Shown here in pieces: positions 1-6,758 of a stretch of 11,373 nt of DNA. The notes beneath the pieces are model-generated. The model searched no databases, was not told the origin of the DNA, and saw only the letters and a program-made list of their open reading frames with translations. Source of the stretch: Thiorhodovibrio sp. (GTDB taxonomy: Bacteria > Pseudomonadota > Gammaproteobacteria > Chromatiales > Chromatiaceae); NCBI GenBank assembly GCA_007128075.1, contig SKYD01000162.1, positions 1-11,373 of the forward strand, written 5' to 3'. The translations under genes and the position numbers were made by a program. Position 1 is the stretch's first letter. Each line of letters begins with the position of its first letter.

Positions 1-2
1 CC

Positions 3-1382
3 GAGCCGCTGTATCAAAAAATTCTCGCCACCGTGGCGCAGGCGCGTGACGCGGGGCTTTATGATGCCCAGGTGGCGGATATCGAGCGGCAGCTCAAAAC
101 CCTGGCCTTGCCGATTCGTGAGCTGCAACGCTGGCGGCGCTGGAGTGCGGATCAACACCGTGAAGCACTCTGTGCTGAAGCCGAGACCTTAAATTCTAGC
201 GATGATCTAGCCAGACTCGCTGCTCAGTTGCGTGAGATCCAACGCGCCTGGCGGGCACTGGATCAAACAGGCGCGTCTGCCAGCGAAGCATTGTGGCAAC
301 GCTTTAAGACCGCAACCGATGCCCTGCACCAGCGTTGTCAGCCTTATTTTGCCCACCGCGCTCAGCAACAGCAGGCCAACAGCGCGGCGGCAGCAGCACT
401 GTGTGAACAGCTTGAACATTTTTTGGCGACCGTCAACTGGGAACAGATCGACTGGAAACAGATGCACCGCGCCGAGCGTGAGATGCGTGCCGCTTGGGAA
501 GCGTTGGGGGCACTGAATGCCAAAGATCGTCACCCGTTGCAGCGGCGATTTCATCGTGGGATTGCGATCATTGATCAGGCACTCGATGCCCAGCGGCTTC
601 GTATTCGTGATGACAAGCGCACACTGATTGAACGCATGGAGGCATTGCAGGCCATGCCTGATCTTCAGCAGGCGATTACCGAGGCCAAGCAGCTCCAGCA
701 GCAGTGGCGGACGATGCTGATGTTGCGCCGCCGCGATGAGGCAAAATTATGGAAAGCATTTCGTGCTGCCAGTGATGCGGTGTTTGCCCGCCGCGATGCC
801 CAACGCCAAGCTGCTGCGGAGGCGCGCCGCGCCCAGCGTGCCAAAGCCGAAGAACTCGCCAAGACCGAGCAGAGCCGCCAAGCCGCCACCTGGCAGTTGC
901 TAGAACAGCTTGCCGCGCAGAGTGATTGGCTGGATCAGACGGCCACCGCACTGACCTCGGGGATTCAGTTGAATGCAGCAACATTGCGCACTGAATGGCT
1001 GGCGCTCCCTCCCCCCGAGGAGCCGACATTAGCAGCCGACATGCACAAGCGTTGTGAGCGGCTGTTGGTCGCGGCGGATGATCGCCAAGCGCGAGCCAAT
1101 CTGCATTTATGGCTGGATAATAACTGCCAACACCGCGAGTCACTTTGTCTGCGCTTGGAGATTCTCGCCCAGCTTGACTCACCGACTGAGCTTAATGCCC
1201 AGCGGATGCAGATGCAGGTCGAGCGGCTGCGTGAGCGGATGCGCGAGAGAGAAACCGATACTGCCACTGCTGCCGAGCCACTGCTGATGGCATGGTATCA
1301 ATGCGCGCCTGCCCCCAATGCCAAGCTGCATGCTCGCTTGCGCCGCGTGCTCGAACAATTGCGCCCCGAGGTGGTGCTGTGA
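3..1382 (+). CDS. DUF349 repeat protein, 5' partial
   Basis: The frame is open from base 3 to a TGA at 1380-1382. A GTG at 33 could start translation, but coding-like residues lie upstream, so the true start is probably outside the window. Numbering from that GTG, three DUF349-like units appear near residues 57-108, 140-185 and 210-255, each with a tryptophan followed by a W/F-rich core (for example ALWQRFKTATDAL and LWKAFRAASDAVF). A fourth, degenerate unit may lie near 305-345. The segment LQRWRRWSADQHREALCAEA near 31-50 resembles the stretch before the repeats in gammaproteobacterial DUF349 proteins. The protein is highly charged, rich in Arg, Ala and Gln, and probably helical to coiled-coil. 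There is no signal peptide or membrane segment, so it is likely cytoplasmic. The biochemical role of DUF349 is not established. The stop overlaps the next gene's start (GTGA, 1379-1382), suggesting translational coupling. Confidence 0.85.
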   Translation, partial: EPLYQKILATVAQARDAGLYDAQVADIERQLKTLALPIRELQRWRRWSADQHREALCAEAETLNSSDDLARLAAQLREIQRAWRALDQTGASASEALWQRFKTATDALHQRCQPYFAHRAQQQQANSAAAAALCEQLEHFLATVNWEQIDWKQMHRAEREMRAAWEALGALNAKDRHPLQRRFHRGIAIIDQALDAQRLRIRDDKRTLIERMEALQAMPDLQQAITEAKQLQQQWRTMLMLRRRDEAKLWKAFRAASDAVFARRDAQRQAAAEARRAQRAKAEELAKTEQSRQAATWQLLEQLAAQSDWLDQTATALTSGIQLNAATLRTEWLALPPPEEPTLAADMHKRCERLLVAADDRQARANLHLWLDNNCQHRESLCLRLEILAQLDSPTELNAQRMQMQVERLRERMRERETDTATAAEPLLMAWYQCAPAPNAKLHARLRRVLEQLRPEVVL

Positions 1383-3538
1383 ACAAAAGGTTGCAATATG
1401 TTTGGCTGGTGGCAGTGCTGGTGCTCGTCGGCTGTGGCGAGCCGCCGTGGAATAATCCATATCCAGTTGATCAGGCCCGCGCCAACATTGTTTATAGCTC
1501 ATTTAGTGAACGCCCCAAACATCTCGACCCCGCTCGCTCCTATAGCTCCAATGAATATGCCTTTATTGCCCAGATTTATGAGCCGCCGCTGCAATATCAT
1601 TTCCTCAAAGAACCATACACGCTGATTCCGTTGACCGCCGCAACCCTGCCCGAGGTGCGGCTGTTTGATGCTGATGATCAGCCACTGCCAGCCGATGCCG
1701 CACTAGAGCAGATTGCCTACACCGACTATGTGGTCACCATTCGCCCCGGCATCCGCTATCAGCCGCATCCCGCGCTGGCACAGGATGACCAGGGCACTTA
1801 TCGCTACCATGCCTTAACCCGTCGTCAGGTGGCAGCGGTCAATCGCGTGGCGGATTTTCCAGAAACAGGCACCCGTGAGCTGACCGCTGAGGATTATATT
1901 TATCAAATCAAGCGGTTAGCAACCCCGTGGCGGCATTCGCCCATTGCTGGATTGATGCAAAAGCATATTCACGATTTTGCCGAATTGACTGAACGCATCC
2001 AAGCGATGGCACCGCCCGCAGTGAATGGTGAACGGCCGTTTTTTGATTTACGGGATGTTCCCTTTGCCGGTGCTCAGGCGTTGGATCGTTATACCTATCG
2101 GGTTCGTATCGACGGTGCTTATCCACAGTTTAAGTATTGGCTGGCGATGCCCTTTTTCGCACCGATGCCCTGGGAGGCGGAGGCGTTTTATGACCAGCCA
2201 GGGATGCGCGCTAAAAATATCACCCTTGATTGGTATCCTATCGGCACCGGGGCGTTTATGCTCAGTGAGAACAATCCCAATCTTCGCATGGTGCTAGAAC
2301 GCAATCCCAATGTCCATGATGAACGCTATCCCGACGCTGGGATGCCAGAGGATGTGGCCGCTGGACGGCTGAAAGATGCGGGCAAGCCGCTGCCGCTGAT
2401 TGATGCTGCCGTCTATAGCCTAGAGAAAGAAAGCATTCCTTACTGGAATAAATTTTTGCAAGGCTATTATGACAGCTCAGGGATTAGCTCCGATGCCTTT
2501 GATCAGGCAATCCAACTCGAAAGCGATGGCGATGCCGAATTAACACCGGCGATGCGTGAGCGGGGAATTCAATTGATGACCGCAGTCAATACCTCGATCT
2601 GGTATCTTGGTTTTAATATGCTTGATGAGGTCGTCGGCGGCGATTCGGAGCGAGCGCGCAAATTGCGCCAAGCGATTGTGATTGCTATCGATTTTGAGGA
2701 CTATGTTTCGATCTTTGCCAATGGCCGCGGGCAGGTGGCACAGGGCCCGATTCCGCCGGGTATTTTTGGGCATCGTGAGGGGCGCGAGGGACTCAATGAG
2801 CAGGTGTTTGAATGGCGCCACGACCGCCCCCAACGCCGTAGCATCGAGACCGCCCAGGCACTGCTGGCAGAGGCTGGTTATCCCAACGGGCGCGATCCGA
2901 GCAGCGGGCGGGCGTTGACGCTGTATTATGAGTCGATGGATTCTGGACCAGATGGCCGCTCGCGCTTGAGCTGGATTCGTCAGCAGTTTGCCAAGCTCGG
3001 AATTGAGCTGGTGGTGCGCGCTACCGACTATAATCGCTTCCAGGAAAAAATCCGCGATGGCAGCGGTCAGATTTTTATGTGGGGCTGGAATGCCGATTAT
3101 CCTGATCCCGAAAACTTTTTGTTTTTGCTATATGGCCCCAATGCCAAGGTGCGCGGCGGCGAGAATGCCAGCAACTATGACAATCCGCGCTTTAACGCGC
3201 TGTTTGATGAGATGAAATACCGCCCCGATGGTCCAGAACGCCAGGCGATCATCGACGAAATGGTGGCGATTGTGCAGTATGATGCACCCTGGTCGTTTGG
3301 GTTTTATCCCAAATCGTTTAGCCTGCATCATACCTGGCTGAGCAATGTGAAACCCAATCTGATGGCCAATAACACGCTAAAATATCGGCGGCTTGATCCG
3401 CTGGTGCGCGAGCAGTTGCGCCGCGAATGGAATCCGCCGATTGTCATGCCGCTGATTTTGTTTGCCTTGCTGCTTGCCTTGGGTGCGCTGCCCGCCTGGC
3501 TGTTGGCACAACGCCGCGAGCGGAGTCGGGCACGGTGA
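1379..3538 (+). CDS. Peptide/nickel-type ABC transporter substrate-binding lipoprotein (SBP_bac_5) with C-terminal membrane helix
   Basis: The chosen start is GTG at 1379, with GAGG at 1368-1371 seven bases upstream. It gives a 719-residue protein that begins with a lipoprotein signal. Upstream in-frame codons lie inside the DUF349 gene and would bury that signal. The leader runs from Arg4 to a lipobox LVGC with Cys19 as the predicted lipidated residue; Gly follows it, so there is no Asp +2 retention signal. Family 5 solute-binding hallmarks are an early SERPKHLDPA segment, a central ARKLRQAIVIAIDFEDYV segment followed by GPIPPG, and a late WGWNADYPDPENFLF segment. This family binds oligopeptides, nickel chelates and similar ligands; the ligand here cannot be read from sequence. 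Residues about 688-710 form a hydrophobic helix followed by an Arg-rich tail, which is unusual for a periplasmic binding protein. The stop overlaps the permease start (GTGA, 3535-3538). Confidence 0.9.
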   Translation: MNKRLQYVWLVAVLVLVGCGEPPWNNPYPVDQARANIVYSSFSERPKHLDPARSYSSNEYAFIAQIYEPPLQYHFLKEPYTLIPLTAATLPEVRLFDADDQPLPADAALEQIAYTDYVVTIRPGIRYQPHPALAQDDQGTYRYHALTRRQVAAVNRVADFPETGTRELTAEDYIYQIKRLATPWRHSPIAGLMQKHIHDFAELTERIQAMAPPAVNGERPFFDLRDVPFAGAQALDRYTYRVRIDGAYPQFKYWLAMPFFAPMPWEAEAFYDQPGMRAKNITLDWYPIGTGAFMLSENNPNLRMVLERNPNVHDERYPDAGMPEDVAAGRLKDAGKPLPLIDAAVYSLEKESIPYWNKFLQGYYDSSGISSDAFDQAIQLESDGDAELTPAMRERGIQLMTAVNTSIWYLGFNMLDEVVGGDSERARKLRQAIVIAIDFEDYVSIFANGRGQVAQGPIPPGIFGHREGREGLNEQVFEWRHDRPQRRSIETAQALLAEAGYPNGRDPSSGRALTLYYESMDSGPDGRSRLSWIRQQFAKLGIELVVRATDYNRFQEKIRDGSGQIFMWGWNADYPDPENFLFLLYGPNAKVRGGENASNYDNPRFNALFDEMKYRPDGPERQAIIDEMVAIVQYDAPWSFGFYPKSFSLHHTWLSNVKPNLMANNTLKYRRLDPLVREQLRREWNPPIVMPLILFALLLALGALPAWLLAQRRERSRAR

Positions 3539-4512
3539 GCGCATATATCCTGCGACGGCTGTTGTATGCACTGCCGATTTTAATCGGAGTCAATCTGCTG
3601 ACATTTGTGTTGTTTTTCGTGGTCAATTCGCCAGAGGACATGGCGCGGATGCAGTTGGGTGAGCGGCGTGTCACCCAAGAGGCGATTGACACTTGGAAAG
3701 CCGAGCGCGGCTATGATCTGCCGCTGCTTTACAACGCCCAGGCGAGGGGACTTGGCGTTGTCACCCAGACCATTTTTGCCCAAAAATCCTTAAAGCTGTT
3801 TGTGTTTCAATTCGGTTCTTCAGATAGCGGCCGCGATATCGGGTACGATATCTCGCAGCGGATGTGGCCAAGTCTGGCGATTGCGGTTCCAGTGCTGCTC
3901 GTCGGGCTGGCAATCAATATCAGCTATTCTCTACTGATCGTATTTTTTCGCGGCACCTATATTGATACCGGCAGTGTGGTGTTGCTGGTGGCGATGATGT
4001 CAATTTCGGGGCTGTTTTACATCATCGGTGGCCAATTTCTCATCGGCAAACTGCTGCATCTGGTGCCGATCTCCGGGTATGATACGGGGCTTAATGCGCT
4101 AAAATTTCTTATCTTGCCAGTCATCGTGAGCGTGATCTCAGGTATTGGCAGCGGCACGCGACTCTATCGCACCTTCTTTTTAGAAGAGATTTATCGTGAT
4201 TATGTGCGCACTGCGCGTGCCAAAGGGCTGCGCGAGCGCACGGTGCTGTTTCGCCATGTCCTCGGCAACGCCTTGATCCCGATTTTAACGGGCGTGGTTG
4301 CGGTATTGCCGTTGCTGTTTATGGGCTCACTGATTACCGAATCATTTTTCGGGATTCCAGGTTTGGGCAGTTACACCATTGATGCGATTAACAATCAGGA
4401 TTTTGCGATTGTGCGTGCGATGGTGTTTTTGGGATCGGTGCTGTATATCATCGGTCTGCTGCTGACCGATTTGTCTTACACGCTTGTTGACCCCCGAGTG
4501 CGGCTGGCTTGA
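3535..4512 (+). CDS. ABC transporter permease, OppB/DppB-type
   Basis: GTG at 3535, with GGAG at 3522-3525 upstream, gives 325 residues, a normal length for this family. The longer open frame from 3427 only reads through the 3' end of the binding-protein gene. The N-terminus (ILRRLLYALPILIGVNLL) is the typical first helix of OppB/DppB/YejB permeases. About six membrane segments are visible, and the EAA-type coupling loop is clear as YVRTARAKGLRERTVLFRHV near residues 221-240. That loop contacts the ATPase. The end, LTDLSYTLVDPRVRL, is characteristic of the family. In these importers this subunit pairs with an OppC-type permease and one or two ATPases; none of these follows here. The gene is probably coupled to the binding protein through the four-base overlap. 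Whether a partner permease and ATPases exist elsewhere cannot be judged. Confidence 0.93.
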   Translation: MSAYILRRLLYALPILIGVNLLTFVLFFVVNSPEDMARMQLGERRVTQEAIDTWKAERGYDLPLLYNAQARGLGVVTQTIFAQKSLKLFVFQFGSSDSGRDIGYDISQRMWPSLAIAVPVLLVGLAINISYSLLIVFFRGTYIDTGSVVLLVAMMSISGLFYIIGGQFLIGKLLHLVPISGYDTGLNALKFLILPVIVSVISGIGSGTRLYRTFFLEEIYRDYVRTARAKGLRERTVLFRHVLGNALIPILTGVVAVLPLLFMGSLITESFFGIPGLGSYTIDAINNQDFAIVRAMVFLGSVLYIIGLLLTDLSYTLVDPRVRLA

Positions 4513-4541
4513 GCGCAGGAACTTGCGCCCCCGCTTGGGGG
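4513..4541 (+). other. Two adjacent GC-rich hairpins after the permease gene
   Basis: Immediately after the permease stop, GCGCA (4513-4517) can pair with TGCGC (4524-4528). CCCCC (4528-4532) can pair with GGGGG (4537-4541) around a GCTT loop. The two share base 4528. No T-run follows directly; the nearest is ATTTTT at 4555-4560. This is therefore at best an imperfect terminator or a leader structure ahead of the tubulin-like gene. It does mark a likely break between the ABC-transporter transcript and the next gene. Confidence 0.35.
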
Positions 4542-4581
4542 TCTACACGCCTTCATTTTTATCAACAACGAGGTCTTTATT

Positions 4582-5763
4582 ATGAAATTAATGGTGATTG
4601 GATTAGGTCAATGCGGCTCGCGCATTGCCGATGAATTTGCACGATTAAATCTTCAGGCAGAAAGAGAGCGCAATACAACGATTTGTACTGGCGCTTTTGC
4701 GGTCAATACCGATCAAACCGATTTAACCGGGCTGAATTATATTAGCGAAGATTATCTGCATCGGATTTTAATTGGCGGCCGCAAAACCTGGGGGCATGGC
4801 GTTGGCAAGGTCAATGAGGTCGGCGCTGATCTGGCTCGTGATGATGGCGACAAGGTGATTGATGCGATTAAATCAGCCCCGCTGTTTTACCAAACCCATG
4901 CCTTTTTGCTGATTGCGGGAGCCGCTGGTGGCACGGGATCAGGGGCGATCTCAGTCATCGCGCAGATGATTAAAGAACGCTATATCGGCAAACCCGTTTA
5001 TGCGATGATCGTGTTGCCATTCCAACACGAAGAATCGACCGAAATGCGCAGCACCTACAACACTGCGGTTTGTCTAAAATCGATCAGCTCAATTGCTGAC
5101 GGAGTTTTTCTTTCCGATAATCAGCGCTATCTGCGCAAAGATGCCAGCATGGCGGCGAATTTAACCAACATTAATCGCCAAATTGTCACCCCGTGGTATG
5201 ACATGCTGTGCGCTGGTGAAGTCACCGAATATCAACATGTTGGTGCCAAAACGCTCGATGCCGGCGATATTATCCAATCGATTAACGGCTGGAGCGCGAT
5301 TGGCACTGGAACTGCTGCTATTCGTCGTACATTTTTGCCATCTTGGCTACGCCCGCGCGCCAATTTCCGCGACAAGAGCACCAAAACCTTGCGCGCTATG
5401 CAGGCGATGGATGCAGCATTAAGCGATCTGTCAATTTCCTGCAAGCCCGCTGATTCAGGAAAGGCTCTATTTTTGGTGTCTGCGCCAGCACAGGATATGA
5501 ATATGGGCATCGCCAAAGGGCTGGGTGATTATCTGCGCGAGCTGGCATCACATGCGGTGATTCGCTCCGGTGATTACCCGCGCGCCAAAAATTCAGTTGA
5601 GGTCACGGTGCTATTTTCGCAGTTGTCGTTTGTGCAAAAAATCATGGACTACTACGAGCGCGCCTCGGCATTTGTACACAGCCAGCAGGATCAAAACAAA
5701 GAATCCGACGAGCGGCTCGATGAGATGCAGGACGCGGCAAAAGAATTGCCGAGCCTGCTCTAA
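4582..5763 (+). CDS. FtsZ/tubulin superfamily GTPase, non-canonical (FtsZ-like)
   Basis: ATG at 4582 with GAGG at 4570-4573 gives 393 residues. The start is firm because residue 3 onward is the first beta strand of the fold. Superfamily signatures in order are the T1 loop GLGQCGSR (7-14), the T3-like AVNTDQTDL (40-48), and the tubulin signature GAAGGTGSGA (113-122) that binds GTP phosphates. PFQHEESTEMR (146-156) and SDNQRY (178-183) sit where FtsZ contacts nucleotide. An Asn-rich H7-like helix AANLTNINRQ (191-200) follows, then a T7-like loop TLDAGDII (224-231), where D226 and D229 match the NxDxxD catalytic aspartates although the Asn is Thr. IGTGTA (240-245) matches the FtsZ MGSG segment. 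GTP hydrolysis and polymerisation are therefore plausible. The charged tail lacks the FtsZ C-terminal peptide, so it is not the main division FtsZ. Non-canonical FtsZ-like families are known in Proteobacteria and other prokaryotes; which one this joins needs a tree. Confidence 0.85.
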   Translation: MKLMVIGLGQCGSRIADEFARLNLQAERERNTTICTGAFAVNTDQTDLTGLNYISEDYLHRILIGGRKTWGHGVGKVNEVGADLARDDGDKVIDAIKSAPLFYQTHAFLLIAGAAGGTGSGAISVIAQMIKERYIGKPVYAMIVLPFQHEESTEMRSTYNTAVCLKSISSIADGVFLSDNQRYLRKDASMAANLTNINRQIVTPWYDMLCAGEVTEYQHVGAKTLDAGDIIQSINGWSAIGTGTAAIRRTFLPSWLRPRANFRDKSTKTLRAMQAMDAALSDLSISCKPADSGKALFLVSAPAQDMNMGIAKGLGDYLRELASHAVIRSGDYPRAKNSVEVTVLFSQLSFVQKIMDYYERASAFVHSQQDQNKESDERLDEMQDAAKELPSLL

Positions 5764-5803
5764 ACCTATCAATCACTCCCTCGGTCGCTAGACCATTGAG
5801 TAC

Positions 5804-5864
5804 ACGCCTTGATGAACGACCGACGCCATCCTTGGCTTAAGGTCGTTCATCATGTTTCAGGCGT
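5804..5864. repeat. Long interrupted palindrome between tubulin-like and FHA genes
   Basis: A perfect 12-base inverted repeat, TGATGAACGACC (5810-5821) and GGTCGTTCATCA (5841-5852), encloses a 19-base spacer. That spacer itself contains GCCA/TGGC (5825-5828 and 5833-5836). Directly outside, ACGCCT (5804-5809) is matched by AGGCGT (5859-5864) after a six-base bulge. As RNA this would be a strong bulged hairpin. As DNA it could be a binding site for a dimeric regulator. No T-run follows, so it is not a canonical terminator. Confidence 0.7.
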
Positions 5865-5885
5865 AACACCCTGGAATGCTCAACC

Positions 5886-5905
5886 AGCCTGAGTCCTTCA
5901 GGGCT
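5886..5905 (+). other. Small hairpin in the FHA gene leader
   Basis: AGCCTGA (5886-5892) can pair with TCAGGGCT (5898-5905), with one bulged G and a five-base loop. It ends 20 bases before the FHA start codon at 5926. No good Shine-Dalgarno sequence lies between them, so this structure could affect translation of the FHA gene. It is weak evidence alone. Confidence 0.25.
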
Positions 5906-5925
5906 ATGTTATTGGATATTGAGCC

Positions 5926-6486
5926 ATGTCAACGATTGAAAAACATTTGCGAGTTTCGGGGCGTGTTGCTTTGTCATTATTGGTCAAACGCAAGCAATCC
6001 TCGACAGTACAAGAATTCAGTGCTTTTTTGCGTTTTTGTCCGGTGTTGGTTGGCTCTTCAGTGTCCGGCGTGAACTTAGCGCAACGACTTGATGACCATG
6101 AAGAGGACGAAACTTTTATGCTGTCCTATGATTCTCCAGAAGACGCACTTGATGAGGACGATGAGGATGACAGCGGACACACGCTGCATCGTGCGATTTA
6201 TCCGCTGGTCAAGGATGGCGGGTCGATGGTCGAGAGTTTTACTGTCGGACGCGGGGCGGATAATGATTTGATTATGGCTGATTTTGCAATTTCCAAACAC
6301 CACGCGCTCATTAAAATTAAATTAGGTCAGTATTTGGTCACTGATTGTGGCTCCACCAATGGCACTTTCGTCAATGATCAGCGAATTAAAAGCCAGCCGC
6401 ATCGCTTGCAGGACCGGGATATCGTCACTTTTGCCCGCTATGAATTTGCTTTTGTCAAGCCAGAAACACTGTATCGACATCTGTAG
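5926..6486 (+). CDS. FHA (forkhead-associated) domain protein
   Basis: The 186-residue product has a convincing C-terminal FHA domain at about 88-180. It shows the conserved TVGRG (106-110), ISKHHA (122-127), DCGSTNGTFVN (140-150) and a later LQDRDIVTF. The Arg109, Ser123, His126 and Asn145 positions match the phosphothreonine-binding set, so the domain should bind phosphothreonine peptides from a Ser/Thr kinase substrate. Residues 1-55 form an unrecognised basic to hydrophobic region, followed by a very acidic linker (56-82, mostly Asp and Glu). There is no signal peptide, so it is probably cytoplasmic. The Shine-Dalgarno for ATG 5926 is poor. An internal in-frame ATG at 6118 has AGAGGA upstream and could start a shorter form keeping the FHA domain. 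It lies 162 bases after the tubulin-like gene on the same strand. No kinase or phosphatase gene is visible nearby. Confidence 0.88.
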   Translation: MSTIEKHLRVSGRVALSLLVKRKQSSTVQEFSAFLRFCPVLVGSSVSGVNLAQRLDDHEEDETFMLSYDSPEDALDEDDEDDSGHTLHRAIYPLVKDGGSMVESFTVGRGADNDLIMADFAISKHHALIKIKLGQYLVTDCGSTNGTFVNDQRIKSQPHRLQDRDIVTFARYEFAFVKPETLYRHL

Positions 6487-6595
6487 AATCGCCGGGTCGT
6501 GTTATATATCTGTATATTCCGCCTACTGAATGATTACCCCAAACTCATACCGATTGATAAAAGACCAATAACAATGTCATGCATTTTTCAACTTT

Positions 6596-6616
6596 AGAAA
6601 AACAGATTGTTTTTCT
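6596..6616. repeat. AT-rich perfect dyad next to a putative promoter
   Basis: AGAAAAACA (6596-6604) is perfectly complementary to TGTTTTTCT (6608-6616) around a three-base GAT centre. Such a 21-base dyad is the size of an operator. It directly abuts an extended -10-like element. The stem is too AT-rich to be a normal rho-independent terminator. Confidence 0.5.
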
Positions 6617-6625
6617 TGCTATGAT
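6617..6625 (+). promoter_or_regulatory. Putative extended -10 promoter element
   Basis: TGCTATGAT fits the extended -10 pattern (TGn followed by TATAAT with one mismatch). No convincing -35 hexamer sits 16-18 bases upstream, where the AT-rich dyad lies instead. Transcription would run rightward from about 6632 into the GC-rich structured segment and antisense to the Sel1 gene. This is a motif match only. Confidence 0.3.
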
Positions 6626-6666
6626 ACGGCGGATAGTAGAGCAACTGAATAGTCGTGGCAATGGCA

Positions 6667-6710
6667 TCGTCGAAGGCGACGAGGCGGGCCGAGGAACTGA
6701 GCCCGTCGCC
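6667..6710 (+). ncRNA. Possible structured RNA with mutually exclusive hairpins
   Basis: TCGTCG (6667-6672) pairs perfectly with CGACGA (6677-6682) around an AAGG loop. Alternatively GGCGAC (6675-6680) pairs with GTCGCC (6705-6710), with GGGC (6686-6689) pairing GCCC (6701-6704) inside it. The hairpins share bases 6675-6682, so only one can form at a time. It matches no riboswitch or small RNA I know. On the other strand the same pairing would sit in the 3' untranslated region of the Sel1 gene. Confidence 0.25.
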
Positions 6711-6758
6711 CGGCTTCACCGCTGGTCGGATTGGCACTGAGCAGGCATCACATCACGA

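Larger units (their letters stand above)
6487..6758. other. Convergent intergenic region with secondary structure
   Basis: This stretch lies between the end of the FHA gene and the end of the Sel1 gene on the opposite strand. The left half is AT-rich and contains the dyad and -10-like element listed separately; the right half from about 6650 is GC-rich and strongly self-complementary. Two tiny overlapping open frames on the + strand (6621-6740, 39 residues; 6661-6783, 40 residues) start with ATG but lack a convincing ribosome-binding site and match no family I recognise. No tRNA, insertion-sequence end or standard rho-independent terminator is visible. Confidence 0.5.

Noticed and set aside
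676..1182. 168-residue minus-strand open frame inside the DUF349 gene
   Set aside because: The opposite frame has clear DUF349 repeats; this one is a composition-driven shadow.
5189..5210. Reading NINRQIV (196-202) of the FtsZ-like protein as a degenerate T7 loop lacking aspartates
   Set aside because: Spacing to SDNQ and the following segment places this in the H7-like helix; TLDAGDII (224-231) followed by IGTGT fits the T7 loop better and keeps both aspartates.
5876..6073. 65-residue open frame starting at ATG 5876, overlapping the FHA gene start
   Set aside because: It overlaps the FHA frame, has no ribosome-binding site and is rich in Cys and Trp without family features. It is most likely a shadow frame.
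6675..6710. GC-rich hairpin as a rho-independent terminator for either convergent gene
   Set aside because: No T-run follows the stem on the + strand, and on the - strand the downstream bases are mixed. It is not a standard terminator.
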